Positions 24,479-33,540 of a DNA stretch of 64,000 nt are shown one piece after another. The notes under the pieces were generated by a model. The model was not told where the DNA came from. It saw only the letters and a program-made list of their open reading frames with translations, and did not search any database. The position numbers were made by a program, and so were the translations under genes. Source of the DNA: Caenispirillum bisanense. GTDB lineage: Bacteria > Pseudomonadota > Alphaproteobacteria > Rhodospirillales > Rhodospirillaceae. The stretch spans positions 1-64,000 of the forward strand of contig NZ_BAAAEP010000010.1 in assembly GCF_039523075.1 (NCBI RefSeq), in the 5' to 3' direction. Within the stretch, counting starts at the first letter, position 1. The number at the start of each line of letters is the position of its first letter.

Positions 24479-24984
24479 TCGCCGATCACTACCGCCTGTT
24501 CGCCCGCTACAACGCCTGGGCCAACCGCCGCCTCTACGACGCCTGCCTCGCCCTGCCGACGGGCGAGGCGGTGCGGCAGCGGCCGAGCTTCTTCGGCTCC
24601 ATCGTCGCCACGCTCAATCACCTGCTGGTGGCCGACCGCATCTGGTTCGGCCGTATCGAAGGCGTCGACTACGGCGCCCGCCGGCTGGACGAGGTGCTCT
24701 ACGCCAACCTGGAGCACCTGTATGCGGCGCGGGAAGACTTCGACGCCCACATCATCGCCGTCACCGAGGCGTGGGACGACCGCCGGGTGATGCAGCCGCT
24801 GCGCTACACCAACCTCGCCGGCGACGTCTTCGAGCAGCCGTTGCAGGTGGTGCTGGCGCACGTCTTCAATCACCAGACCCACCACCGCGGCCAGGTCCAC
24901 GACATGCTGAGCCAGTGCGAGGGCGCGGCACCGCCGCCGCCGCTCGACCTCATCTTCTATTATCGGGAGGTGTCGGCGACCTGA
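24475..24984 (+). CDS. DinB/YfiT-type metal-binding protein
   Basis: 169 residues of the DinB four-helix-bundle family. Three histidines expected to coordinate a metal are visible: His in LNHLLVAD (about residue 45) and two in HVFNHQTHHRGQ (about 125-136). Members act as thiol-dependent S-transferases with bacillithiol or mycothiol, or have no known role; in Gram-negatives the thiol partner is uncertain. The RLFARYNAWANRRLYDAC start is typical. It is coupled to the DMT gene by a four-base overlap and overlaps the convergent PRC-barrel gene by 35 bases. Confidence 0.88.
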   Translation: MIADHYRLFARYNAWANRRLYDACLALPTGEAVRQRPSFFGSIVATLNHLLVADRIWFGRIEGVDYGARRLDEVLYANLEHLYAAREDFDAHIIAVTEAWDDRRVMQPLRYTNLAGDVFEQPLQVVLAHVFNHQTHHRGQVHDMLSQCEGAAPPPPLDLIFYYREVSAT

Positions 24985-25345
24985 CCGGCGCCCCTTCCAG
25001 GGCCCGTTCGGCCGTCGCGCTGTCCAGCGGCGCCACCAGCCGCCCGTCGCGCTGGCGCAGTTCCCGCCACGGCAGCCCCAGCTGACCGCCGTCGACGGCA
25101 AAGAAGCTGTCGGCGTCGATGACCGCCACCTGCGGCGTGCCTTCGCCGTCGGCCAGCACGTCCGACAGGATGCCGATTTCCTGCCCGTCGACCGTGTGGA
25201 CGGTGCGGCCGATGAGGGCGCCGATGGCGGCATCCTCCGTCGGCAGGGCGTCGGGCGCCTCGTCCTCGGCAACGGCGGACGGCGGGGCGGCGGCGGCGGC
25301 CAGCAGGGCGGCAAGCAGCAGCAGGGCGGCGGGGCGTGCGGTCAT
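24950..25345 (-). CDS. Exported PRC-barrel domain protein
   Basis: 131 residues. A signal peptide (MTARPAALLLLAALLAAAAA, cleavage near AVA-ED) precedes a PRC-barrel-like beta domain (about 45-115) with GRTVHTVDGQEIGILSDVLA and VAVIDADSFFAVDGGQLGLPW. Periplasmic PRC-barrel proteins of this type occur widely in alphaproteobacteria and are often stress-induced, but no enzymatic function is known. GGGAGGAG lies 8 bases before the ATG at 25345. The C-terminal end overlaps the dinB-type gene on the other strand. Confidence 0.8.
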   Translation of the reverse strand: MTARPAALLLLAALLAAAAAPPSAVAEDEAPDALPTEDAAIGALIGRTVHTVDGQEIGILSDVLADGEGTPQVAVIDADSFFAVDGGQLGLPWRELRQRDGRLVAPLDSATAERALEGAPVRSPTPPDNRR

Positions 25346-25415
25346 GGTGTCGTCTCCTCCCAACTCCGGCCGCCATAACGCTTGAGGCGGTCGCGGCGGT
25401 GCAGAGGGCGGAGGC

Positions 25416-26000
25416 TCAGCCGCGCAGCCACATCACCATGGGCTTTTCCGTCTCCGCCGGCTCGTCGATGTCCTGCCAGGAGAAGGTGGCGATCATGTCC
25501 GGGCGGGGCACGTAGCCGCGCTTGCGCCAGAAGGCATCGTGCGGGCGGTAGTCGGCCGGCCGGCGCGGATGGTCGGGCGGCCGCCGGACGGCGCAGAAGG
25601 CGGTGATGGCGAAGCCAAGCTCCCGCGCCCGCGCCTCGCGCCCGTCGAAGAAGGCATGGCCGAGGCCCCGGCCGCGATACTCCGGCAGCAGCACGCTTTC
25701 CCCCAGGTAGAACACCCGCGCCGGGTCGATGCCCGCGGCCCGGAAGGGGGCGGCGACGTTGTCGGTATCGTCCGTCAGCGGCAGGGCGGTGGCGGCGCCG
25801 ATCACGCGGGCGCCGTCGAAGGCGGCGATGATCACCCCGCCGGCCGAGGCGGCATAGGGCGCCAGGTACTGCCGTTCGTACTCCGGGCTGCCGGCGTAGA
25901 GATAGGGGTACTCGCGGAACACGGCGATGCGCAGCGCCGCCAGATCGTCGAACAGGGCGCGGGCGGCATCGCCGGTCAGGCTTTCGACACGCAGGGCCAT
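25416..26000 (-). CDS. GNAT-family N-acetyltransferase
   Basis: 194 residues. Motif A of the acetyl-CoA site reads VLLPEYRGRGLGHAFFDGRE (about residues 103-122), with the pyrophosphate-binding R-G-R-G-L-G. The upstream strand is FYLGESV. A C-terminal YRPHDAFWRKRGYVPRPD carries the usual F-W-x-x-x-G-Y acceptor-site pattern. The substrate is unknown. It follows trxA on the same strand after a 105-base gap containing a strong hairpin, so it probably has its own promoter. Confidence 0.85.
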   Translation of the reverse strand: MALRVESLTGDAARALFDDLAALRIAVFREYPYLYAGSPEYERQYLAPYAASAGGVIIAAFDGARVIGAATALPLTDDTDNVAAPFRAAGIDPARVFYLGESVLLPEYRGRGLGHAFFDGREARARELGFAITAFCAVRRPPDHPRRPADYRPHDAFWRKRGYVPRPDMIATFSWQDIDEPAETEKPMVMWLRG

Positions 26001-26009
26001 GGGGCGGCA

Positions 26010-26037
26010 TCTCCCGACAGGCGGCGTCTCCCGACAG
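26010..26037. repeat. Short tandem direct repeat
   Basis: TCTCCCGACAG occurs at 26010-26020 and again at 26027-26037, a 17-base period just before the GNAT start codon. Two units only; it may be a chance duplication. Confidence 0.5.
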
Positions 26038-26038
26038 A

Positions 26039-26073
26039 CCGACCCCCGCCGGAGCGTCTCGGGCGGGGGTCGG
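26039..26073 (-). terminator. Strong hairpin after trxA
   Basis: CCGACCCCCGCC (26039-26050) pairs perfectly over 12 bases with GGCGGGGGTCGG (26062-26073), loop of 11. It lies 33 bases past the trxA stop. There is no T-run on the minus strand, so it may protect the trxA 3' end or work with Rho. Confidence 0.45.
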
Positions 26074-26105
26074 GCTCGGTCAGTGCAGGCGATCCGCGCG
26101 GGCGG

Positions 26106-26420
26106 TCAGATCACCGACTCAACCCACTCGACCAGCTTGCTCTTGGGCAGGGCGCCGATCTTGGTGGCGGCGACCTGGCCGTCCTTGAACACCATCAGGG
26201 TCGGAATGCCGCGCACGCCGTACTTGGACGGCGTCATGGGATTCTCGTCGATGTTGATCTTGGCGACCACGAGGCGCTCGCCCATTTCGGTCGAGATCTC
26301 TTCCAGCGCCGGGGCGATCTGACGGCACGGACCGCACCATTCGGCCCAGAAGTCCAGCAGCACGGGGGTGGAGGACTTCAGGACCTCGGCGTCGAACGAG
26401 TCGTCGGTGACCTGCTTCAT
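26106..26420 (-). CDS. trxA: Thioredoxin
   Basis: 104 residues, a complete thioredoxin. The active site is WAEWCGPCRQIAP with Cys29 and Cys32, followed by KINIDENPMTPSKYGVRGIPT with the conserved cis-Pro. It is a general cytoplasmic disulfide reductase for ribonucleotide reductase, methionine sulfoxide reductase and others. AAAGGA lies 10 bases before the ATG, and a clear promoter sits upstream. Placement close after addBA is typical of alphaproteobacteria, though here a GNAT gene intervenes. Confidence 0.96.
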   Translation of the reverse strand: MKQVTDDSFDAEVLKSSTPVLLDFWAEWCGPCRQIAPALEEISTEMGERLVVAKINIDENPMTPSKYGVRGIPTLMVFKDGQVAATKIGALPKSKLVEWVESVI

Positions 26421-26480
26421 AAAGGGGTTTCCTTTCGTTGCGTGCAGCAGGTCGTCGGTCCTGCCGCCCTTGTCGCATGG

Positions 26481-26509
26481 ACTCTAGGAAGCGGCGGCAA
26501 AGGCGTCAA
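26481..26509 (-). promoter_or_regulatory. Sigma-70 promoter of trxA
   Basis: On the minus strand TTGACG (26509-26504), a 17-base spacer and TAGAGT (26486-26481) make a good sigma-70 promoter. Transcription would start near 26474, leaving a leader of about 54 bases before trxA. It shows that trxA can be expressed apart from the addBA transcript. Confidence 0.55.
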
Positions 26510-26550
26510 GCATGGCGCCCGCCGGTGCCGCCCGCCCGCGCGGGGGCCGC

Positions 26551-27018
26551 TCAGAGATCGAGGTCGTAGCGGACGAAGCTGGTCAGCCGCCCCAGCTTGT
26601 CGTACAGGCCGCGGGCGGCGGTGTTGTCGGCATGGGTCTGCCAGTAGAGGCGATGCCACCCGCGCGAGCGGCCACGGCAGGCCAGCGTCTCGATCAGCCG
26701 CCGCGCCACGCCCTTGCCCCGCGCCGCCGGGGCGACGAACAGGTCTTCCAGGTAGCACACCGGCTTTTCCGACCAGGTGCCGTCGTGCAGCACGGTGACC
26801 GCGAAGCCGATCACCCGTTCGCTGGCGGTATCCACCGCCATCAGGCAGTTGACCGGCGAAGCGGGATCGAGGATGCGGTTCCAGGTGTAGGCGGTCACCC
26901 GTTCCGGTACGTCGGCCTTGTAGAAGGCGACGTAGTCCGCCCACAGGGCGCGCCAGTCGGCTTCGTGGAAGGGCTCGGCGTCGCGGATCTGCACGGCGGG
27001 CAGGTCGCGGCGGGTCAT
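26551..27018 (-). CDS. GNAT-family N-acetyltransferase downstream of addA
   Basis: 155 residues. Motif A is LEDLFVAPAARGKGVARRLI (about residues 88-107), a canonical acetyl-CoA loop, followed by a motif B strand HRLYWQTHADNTAARGLYDKLG. Similar to PaiA/diamine-type or YesJ-like GNATs, but the substrate cannot be assigned. Its ATG overlaps the addA stop (ATGA), so it is translationally coupled to the recombination genes, although the family has no known DNA repair role. A gap of 130 bases with a promoter follows before trxA. Confidence 0.85.
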   Translation of the reverse strand: MTRRDLPAVQIRDAEPFHEADWRALWADYVAFYKADVPERVTAYTWNRILDPASPVNCLMAVDTASERVIGFAVTVLHDGTWSEKPVCYLEDLFVAPAARGKGVARRLIETLACRGRSRGWHRLYWQTHADNTAARGLYDKLGRLTSFVRYDLDL

Positions 27019-30000
27019 CGGGCCATCTCCTCGATCAGCATGTCCAGGCGGTCCGGCGGCAGCTCCATGAGGCGCGGGCCGTCGGTCCAGAGCAGAGCAC
27101 AGCGCACCGGCCGGCCGGGGTACAGGTCCTTTAGCGCCCCCCTGTACGCGGCCATCTGCCGCAGGTAGGCGTCGGCCACGTCGGCGACGGCGGTGGGGGG
27201 CGGGCGGTTGGTCTTGTAGTCGACCACCAGCACGGCGTCGTCGGTGACCACCAGCCGGTCGACCTGACCCGACACCACATGCCGCCCGACCAGCCCGACG
27301 ATGGGCACCTCCGCCCGCGAGCCGGGGCCGAACAGCGGCGCGAAATCGGCTTCTTCCAGCACCGCCAGGGTTTCGGCGGCGATGGCGGCGCGGTCTTCCG
27401 GCGGCAGGTCCCAGGCCGGGCGGGCGAGGAACCGCTCCGCCGCCGCCGGTCGGGCCGTTTCCGGCAGGTCGGGCAGGCTTTGCAGCAGGCGGTGGATGAG
27501 GCGGCCGCGCTGGAACCGCACCCGCTCCCGCTGCGCCTCCGCCCCCACCGGCGAGCGCACCGGCGGTTCCTCCTGCACCGGGGCGGAGGGGGCCAGCGGA
27601 CGCGGCGGACGCGGCTCCGCCCCCGGCGCGGCGCGCATCCAGGCGGGCAGCGGCTCGCGCGCCTCTTCCTCGGCGCGGGCCGGGCGGACGCGGTCGGGCG
27701 GCGCCTTCTGCGGCGAGACGAGGCGCAGCACGGCGGCGCCGTCGGTTTCGCCGGCGGCGGCCAGGAAGGCGTCCTCCGCCTCCGTCGCCAGAGGCTTCAC
27801 CGCAGCGGTGATGAGATCGTACCAGCAGCCGGCGGGACGGGCCTTGCGGGTTTCCCAGCCGCAGACGATCAGCCGGTCCTCCGCCCGCGTCATGGCGACG
27901 TAGAGCAGGCGGCGGTATTCCCGCTCACGCGCCAGCTTGGCGGCGTCCTTGAGGCCCTGGCAGACCTCCTCCGCCGCCTCGGAGTTGGGGGGCCACAGCA
28001 GCAGCTTGTCCTCGCCGTCGCCGTGCCACAGCAGGGTCGGGCCGGTGGCCGGCATCTGCATGCAGTCGGGCAGGAACACCACGGGCGCCTGCAGGCCCTT
28101 GGAGCCGTGGACGGTCATCACCCGCACGGCGTCGCGGTCGCCGCTTTCCAGGTCGCGCTTGATCTCGGTGGCGCCGGTCTCGAACCAGTGCAGGAAGCCC
28201 TGCAGGCTGGGGGCGTGGGTGCGTTCGAAGGCGAGTGTCATCGACAGGAACTCGTCGATGGGGTCTTCCGCCTCCCACCCCAGGCGGCCGAGCAGCTTGC
28301 GCCGCCCTTCCAGCGGGCCGGACAGCACATGGGCATAAAGCTCGTGCGGACGCAGGAAGTCGGCCCGCCGCAGCAGGTCGGCCAGGGCGTCGTAGGCGCG
28401 GCCGAAGGCATCGTCGGCGCCGGCCCGCTCCGACAGCGCCGCCCACAGCCGGCCCTTGCGGCCGTGCGCCAGATCGAACAGCTGCTCCTCGCTCAGGCCG
28501 ACGAGCGGCCCCTTCAGCACGCAGGCGAGCGTCAGGTCGTCGTCGGGCAGCAGCAGGAACTGGCCGAGCGCCATCAGGTCCATGACCGCCATCTGCTCGG
28601 TCAGCACCATGCGGTCGACGCCCGCCACCTCGACGTTCAGTTCCTTCAGCGACCGCACCAGATCCTCGACGAAGGGACCGCGGCGACGCACCAGCACCAT
28701 GATGTCGCCGGGGCGGATGGGGCGGTCGGCGCTGTCCAGCCGCTCGCCGCCGCGCACCATGGCGTCGATGCGCCGCGCCACCAGCCGGGCGAGGCGGGTC
28801 TGGGCGCTGTCGCCGGTGATGCGCTCGATGGGCGGTTTCCAGGCGTCCGGCTCGGCCAGATCGGTGGGCAGCACCGGCGGCCATACCTCCACCATGCCGC
28901 CCTGCCCGCGGCGGAAGGGGATGTGGCGCACCGCCTCGCCGGGCAGCACGACGCCGTCCTGGGCGGCGGAGGAGGTGAACACCGCATCCACCGCCTCCAG
29001 CACCGCCGGGGCGGAGCGGAAGCTGAACTCCAGCGGCACCTCGTCCCAGGTGGCGCCGGCGGCCGGCACATGGTCGGCGAACAGCGCCCGCATGTGCTCG
29101 AAGGCATCGGGGTCGGCGCCCTGGAAGCTGTAGATGGACTGCTTGCGGTCGCCGACCGCGAACACTGTCCGCGTCACCCCTTCGCGGGCGCCGACGCCGG
29201 AGAAGAACTCGCGGGTGATGGCGCCGACCACCGCCCACTGGTCGGGGTTGGTGTCCTGCGCCTCGTCGATCAGCAGGTGGTCGAGGCCGGCGTCCAGCTT
29301 GTAGAGCACCCAGGCGGCGCGGCCTTCGTCTTCCAGCAGGCGGCGGGCGGTCTGGATCAGGTCGTCGTAGTCCATGCGGGCGCGCGACCGCTTCCACCCT
29401 TCGTACCGGCCGAGCACGGCGCTGGCGATGTGCAGCAGCGCCGCCGTGGCGGCGGCGACGGCGCAGGCGCGGATGCGGGCGGCCAGGGCGCACAGGCGTT
29501 CCGCCTCCGCCGCCAGGATGTCCTCGGCCATGGGGTTGGCCTTGAGGGCGGCCTTGGTCGCCAGGGTCTTGCGCACCTCGCCCTTGGCGGTGAGGAAGAC
29601 GCCGCACCAGTCGGTCCAGGCCACCGCCCGCGCCGCGCCGTCGCCGGCCAGGAAGGCCGCCATCACGTCGGCCTTCTCGCAATCCTTGGCGCTGCCCGCC
29701 TGCAGGGCGGCGATGCACAGGCGCAGGCCGGCGGCATCGAAGGCGTCGTCGGCGCAGGCGCGGGTGATGACGTCGACCGGCCGTTCCCCCGGCGCCACGC
29801 CCAGCGTCCCGCACACCGCCGCCACCGCGCCGGAAAGGCCGCCGTGGCGCTCCAGCATGCGGCGGATGCGGCCGCGCTGGGTGGCCAGTTCGGCCAGCAG
29901 GTCGGGGAACTTCATCTCGTGGACCAGCCGGGTGAGCGCCGCCAGCGCCTCCGCCAGCTCCCAGTCGACGCCGGCGCGGGCGCGCGACAGCACGAACTCC

Positions 30001-30509
30001 TGCGCTTCGGCCATGGCCTCGGCGGCATCGCGGTCGTCCATCACCTCGAAGTGGGGGGCGACGCCGGCCTCCAGCGGAAACCGCCGCAGCAGCGCCTGAC
30101 AGAAGCTGTGGATGGTCTGGATCTTCATGCCGCCCGGCACGTCCAGCACGCGGGCGAACAGCCGTCGCGCCAGCCGCACCTGCCCGGCCGCCGGAGCGGC
30201 GCCGAGCAGCTTGGTCAGCTGCGCCGTCAGGTCGGCGTCGGACAGGGTGGTCCACAGCGCCAGCCGGTTGGCAAGGCGGGTGGACATCTCCGCCGCCGCC
30301 GCCTTGGTGAAGGTGAGGCAGAGGATCTTGTCCGGCGCCGTGCCGGCCAGCAGCAGGGTCAGCACGCGGTCGGTCAGCACCTTGGTCTTGCCGGTGCCGG
30401 CCGAGGCCCCCACCCACACCGACGCATCGGCGCGGGCGGCCCGGCGCTGCGGGATTTCCGGGTCGAAGGCGGCGGGCGTGGAGGGGGGCGTGGAGGTGGA
30501 CAAGGTCAT
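27015..30509 (-). CDS. addA: Double-strand break repair helicase-nuclease AddA
   Basis: 1164 residues. It is the large helicase-nuclease subunit that with AddB resects double-strand breaks for RecA loading. UvrD-type motifs: Walker A ASAGTGKTKVLTDR (about residue 35), motif II LLIDEAQDTNPDQW, motif III AVGDRKQSIYSFQGADP, and motif VI VAMTRAEDRL. The C-terminal RecB-type nuclease has VVDYKTNRPPP. Length fits alphaproteobacterial AddA. The ATG at 30509 overlaps the addB stop; the frame is also open further upstream inside addB, but that is an out-of-frame shadow. Confidence 0.96.
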   Translation of the reverse strand: MTLSTSTPPSTPAAFDPEIPQRRAARADASVWVGASAGTGKTKVLTDRVLTLLLAGTAPDKILCLTFTKAAAAEMSTRLANRLALWTTLSDADLTAQLTKLLGAAPAAGQVRLARRLFARVLDVPGGMKIQTIHSFCQALLRRFPLEAGVAPHFEVMDDRDAAEAMAEAQEFVLSRARAGVDWELAEALAALTRLVHEMKFPDLLAELATQRGRIRRMLERHGGLSGAVAAVCGTLGVAPGERPVDVITRACADDAFDAAGLRLCIAALQAGSAKDCEKADVMAAFLAGDGAARAVAWTDWCGVFLTAKGEVRKTLATKAALKANPMAEDILAAEAERLCALAARIRACAVAAATAALLHIASAVLGRYEGWKRSRARMDYDDLIQTARRLLEDEGRAAWVLYKLDAGLDHLLIDEAQDTNPDQWAVVGAITREFFSGVGAREGVTRTVFAVGDRKQSIYSFQGADPDAFEHMRALFADHVPAAGATWDEVPLEFSFRSAPAVLEAVDAVFTSSAAQDGVVLPGEAVRHIPFRRGQGGMVEVWPPVLPTDLAEPDAWKPPIERITGDSAQTRLARLVARRIDAMVRGGERLDSADRPIRPGDIMVLVRRRGPFVEDLVRSLKELNVEVAGVDRMVLTEQMAVMDLMALGQFLLLPDDDLTLACVLKGPLVGLSEEQLFDLAHGRKGRLWAALSERAGADDAFGRAYDALADLLRRADFLRPHELYAHVLSGPLEGRRKLLGRLGWEAEDPIDEFLSMTLAFERTHAPSLQGFLHWFETGATEIKRDLESGDRDAVRVMTVHGSKGLQAPVVFLPDCMQMPATGPTLLWHGDGEDKLLLWPPNSEAAEEVCQGLKDAAKLAREREYRRLLYVAMTRAEDRLIVCGWETRKARPAGCWYDLITAAVKPLATEAEDAFLAAAGETDGAAVLRLVSPQKAPPDRVRPARAEEEAREPLPAWMRAAPGAEPRPPRPLAPSAPVQEEPPVRSPVGAEAQRERVRFQRGRLIHRLLQSLPDLPETARPAAAERFLARPAWDLPPEDRAAIAAETLAVLEEADFAPLFGPGSRAEVPIVGLVGRHVVSGQVDRLVVTDDAVLVVDYKTNRPPPTAVADVADAYLRQMAAYRGALKDLYPGRPVRCALLWTDGPRLMELPPDRLDMLIEEMAR

Positions 30510-33500
30510 TCGCCGTCTCCGCCGCCCGAAGCCCATTCCTTGACGCGGGCGAGATGCAGATAGTCGCTGTAGGCGGGCGCGAAGTCGGGGTGCGGCCGCG
30601 CCTCGTAAGGGGTGTCGGCATCGTCGAACACCCGCACCAGCGCCTGCAGCCCGGCCAGCGCCTCCGCCGCCAGATCGTGGGGGGTCTTGTCCTTGTGGGC
30701 GGGGCGGTCCTCGCCGCCGGCATCGCCGCCCTTCAGCCGCCAGTAGGTGAGCGCCGACACCGGCCGCGCCGGCACGCCCTCGAAGCCGCCGCGCTCGGCG
30801 ATCACCGCTTCCAGCGGCAGCTGCGGGGCATAGCCCGCCGCCACTTCCTTGGGCGACGGCGGCATGCCGGTCTTGTAGTCGAGGATCGCCAGACTGCCGT
30901 CGTGCAGCAGGTCGATGCGGTCGGCGGTGGCGGTCAGGGTGAAGGGGCCGCCGGGGGCGTCGAAGGTGAAGCTGCCCTTGCACTCCACGAAGGGGGTGTG
31001 GAGGTGGGGCCGCCGCGCCGCTTCCTGCGCCACGAACCAGCGCGCCACGCTCTCGAACCGCGGCCACCAGAAGGCCCAGACGCCGGGCTGCGCCATGTGC
31101 GCCTCAAACACCTCGCGGCCGATGGCGAGCAGGGCCTCCAGCGGATCGGCCGGCAGCGCGTCGGGGTGGCGCAGGATGAAGGTTTCCAGCGCCTTGTGGA
31201 CCAGCGAGCCGTAATCGGCGGCGCCGGGGTCGGCATCCAGCGGGTCGAGGGCGCGCAGGCCCAGGACGTGCTCGGCATAGATGGCGTAGGGGTCGCGCAT
31301 CCACTTCTCGATCTTGGTGACCGACAGCCGCCGCGGCCGCGCCGCCACCGGCGGGCGCGGCGCCGGGCGCGGTGCCGGCTCGATGCGCGCCGGGCGGTCG
31401 ATGCCCTGGGCCCAGTCAAGCCAGTGCAGGCCGCGCGCCTGCCATTCGGCGGGGTCGAGGCCGCCGGCCCGCATCACCGTCTCCAGCCGCAGCAGCCAGC
31501 GCGACGGCACCGTCGGCGCCCCCTCCACCCGCTCCGCCCGGGTGATGACCACTTCCGGCGCGCAGAAGGCCTGGGCGAAGTCGTGCGCCGACAGGCCGGT
31601 GCGCCATTCCGGGCGCGGCAGGCCGAAGCGGTCGCGCATGGGGCGGCTCATCCACGGGTCATGGCCGGGGTCTTCCGGCCAGGTGCCCTCGTTCAGGCCG
31701 GCGAGGATCACCAGATCGGCCTGCATGAAGCGGGCTTCGATCAGACCGAGGATGGCAAGGCGCGGGTGCAGGCTGTAGTCGGGGCGCACCTGCACGCCGG
31801 TCGCCAGCGATTCGAACAGCGCCGGCCACGACGACGGCCGCACCGGTGGCAGGATGGCGCCGTGGTTGGCGAGGTCCACCGCCAATTCCGCCGCCGCCGC
31901 GCCGGCCGCGCCGGCCCACAGGCGCTGCGGCCCGCTTTCCTCGTCGGTGGCGGCCAGGGCTTCGGCCACCCGCATATGGGCATCGGCGATGTCGCGCACC
32001 GCCACCGCCTCGGCCGCCATCAGGTCGGTGAACGGGCGCAGGGTGGCGGCCAGCCGGTCGAGCCAGCGCGACAGCCGCTGCGCCGTTTCCTCGTGCGGCG
32101 TGCCGTCGTATTGCACCAGCACCGCCTTCAGGCCGGCGATGCCCGGCGCCGGGCGCGGGCCGCGCAGCACCAGCCGTTCCAGCCGCCGCACCTTGTCGCG
32201 GAACCACCGCAGGCTCTCGCCGCCGCCGCTGAGCGGATGCTTGAGCAGCGCCAGCAGCGGCAGCGGCGCGAGGTCGGAAGCCACCGCATCGGCCAGCAGC
32301 CGCAGGTAGACGCCGGGCGGCGTGCCGCGCAGGGGGCGGCCGGCGGAGTCGTCCATCTCCACCTCCCACCGCTTCAGCTCCGCCGCCACGCGGCGGCCAA
32401 TGTCGCGGTCGGGGGTGACCAGCATGACGGTCTTGTCGGGGCTCGCCAGCGCCTCGCGCATCATCAGGGCGATGGCCGTCGCTTCCTCGCGCGGGGTCGG
32501 GCAATCCAGCCGGGTGACGCCCGCCACCGCCTGCGGCGCCAGCGGCGCCATGTCGCGCCAGGCATCGGTGGTGGCGGCCGGGCGCATGGCCTCCGACACC
32601 AGCCGCAGGCGGTCGGGCGGCACCGGGGCGGCGGGCATCACCTCCGGGTGGTATTCAGTAACCGTCATGCGGTCGATGCCGAAGCGCGCCAGCAGCAGCT
32701 TGAGGCCGTGCTGCGGGTGGCTCTGTTCCAGCGCCTCCCACGTCGCATCGTCCAAGCCGAGGTCGAGCCCCGGCAGCACCACCGCCCCGCGCGGCAGGCG
32801 GGCGATGCAGGCCAGCAGGTCACCGGCGGCGGGCGTCGGCCGGGCGGTCTCGACGGCGATGACCCAGCCCTTGGGCGGCGCCTGCGTCCACGCCTCCCCC
32901 TGCATCTGCTGCAGGCGGTTGCGCCACTCCACCCGGTCGAGGCGCCCGGCATCGGCCAGATACTCCGGCCAGAAGCGGGTCAGCACGGTGAGGAACTGCA
33001 GGGTGATCTGCCAGTGCTCGGCGTATTCCTCCGGCACCAGGGTGGCGAGGCCGTCGAACGACAGCCGCTCGGTCTGCACCTGGTCGAGCAGCCGGCCCAG
33101 TTCCACCGCCAGCCGGGCGGCCTGTTCCGGCGGCGTCTTCTCGTCGGTGCCGGGCAGCGGCATGGCCATCACCAGCCGGGTCAGCGCCAGCAGCCGCTGC
33201 ATGGGCTCGATGGGCGGCGGCAGGTCGAGGTCGGGGGCGGAGCCGTCGCGCTGGAAAGCGGCGAACAGGGTCTCGTCCTCGTCCAGATTGCCGAAGGTCA
33301 GCAGGCGCGGCAGCAGCATCGGCCGCCCGCCGGACCGCCGCAGGAACGCCTCGCGCAAGGCCCGGCAGGCGCGGCGGGTGGGCAGCAGCACGGTGCCTTC
33401 CGCCAGCGCCAGCGGGTCGCCGCCGGTATCGGCCAGGATGCCGGCCGCCAGCACGTCGAGGAACGGACGGTGCGGGGCAATGGTGCGGACGGTGGCGGCA

Positions 33501-33520
33501 GCAGCGACGGCGGCGGTCAT
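30506..33520 (-). CDS. addB: Double-strand break repair protein AddB
   Basis: 1004 residues of the alphaproteobacterial AddB type. An N-terminal degenerate helicase region starts with LLPTRRACRALREAFLR in place of a true Walker A, and the C-terminal nuclease has LAILDYKTGMPPSPKEV with the catalytic D-x-K. I do not see the C-terminal Cys cluster that holds a 4Fe-4S centre in Bacillus AddB, as is common in this lineage. It pairs with AddA and recognises Chi-like sites in other species. The start at 33520 is chosen over an open extension that overlaps the phosphoesterase gene. Its stop overlaps addA's ATG. Confidence 0.94.
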   Translation of the reverse strand: MTAAVAAAATVRTIAPHRPFLDVLAAGILADTGGDPLALAEGTVLLPTRRACRALREAFLRRSGGRPMLLPRLLTFGNLDEDETLFAAFQRDGSAPDLDLPPPIEPMQRLLALTRLVMAMPLPGTDEKTPPEQAARLAVELGRLLDQVQTERLSFDGLATLVPEEYAEHWQITLQFLTVLTRFWPEYLADAGRLDRVEWRNRLQQMQGEAWTQAPPKGWVIAVETARPTPAAGDLLACIARLPRGAVVLPGLDLGLDDATWEALEQSHPQHGLKLLLARFGIDRMTVTEYHPEVMPAAPVPPDRLRLVSEAMRPAATTDAWRDMAPLAPQAVAGVTRLDCPTPREEATAIALMMREALASPDKTVMLVTPDRDIGRRVAAELKRWEVEMDDSAGRPLRGTPPGVYLRLLADAVASDLAPLPLLALLKHPLSGGGESLRWFRDKVRRLERLVLRGPRPAPGIAGLKAVLVQYDGTPHEETAQRLSRWLDRLAATLRPFTDLMAAEAVAVRDIADAHMRVAEALAATDEESGPQRLWAGAAGAAAAELAVDLANHGAILPPVRPSSWPALFESLATGVQVRPDYSLHPRLAILGLIEARFMQADLVILAGLNEGTWPEDPGHDPWMSRPMRDRFGLPRPEWRTGLSAHDFAQAFCAPEVVITRAERVEGAPTVPSRWLLRLETVMRAGGLDPAEWQARGLHWLDWAQGIDRPARIEPAPRPAPRPPVAARPRRLSVTKIEKWMRDPYAIYAEHVLGLRALDPLDADPGAADYGSLVHKALETFILRHPDALPADPLEALLAIGREVFEAHMAQPGVWAFWWPRFESVARWFVAQEAARRPHLHTPFVECKGSFTFDAPGGPFTLTATADRIDLLHDGSLAILDYKTGMPPSPKEVAAGYAPQLPLEAVIAERGGFEGVPARPVSALTYWRLKGGDAGGEDRPAHKDKTPHDLAAEALAGLQALVRVFDDADTPYEARPHPDFAPAYSDYLHLARVKEWASGGGDGE

Positions 33521-33540
33521 GACGGCTCTCGGCAGGAGGC

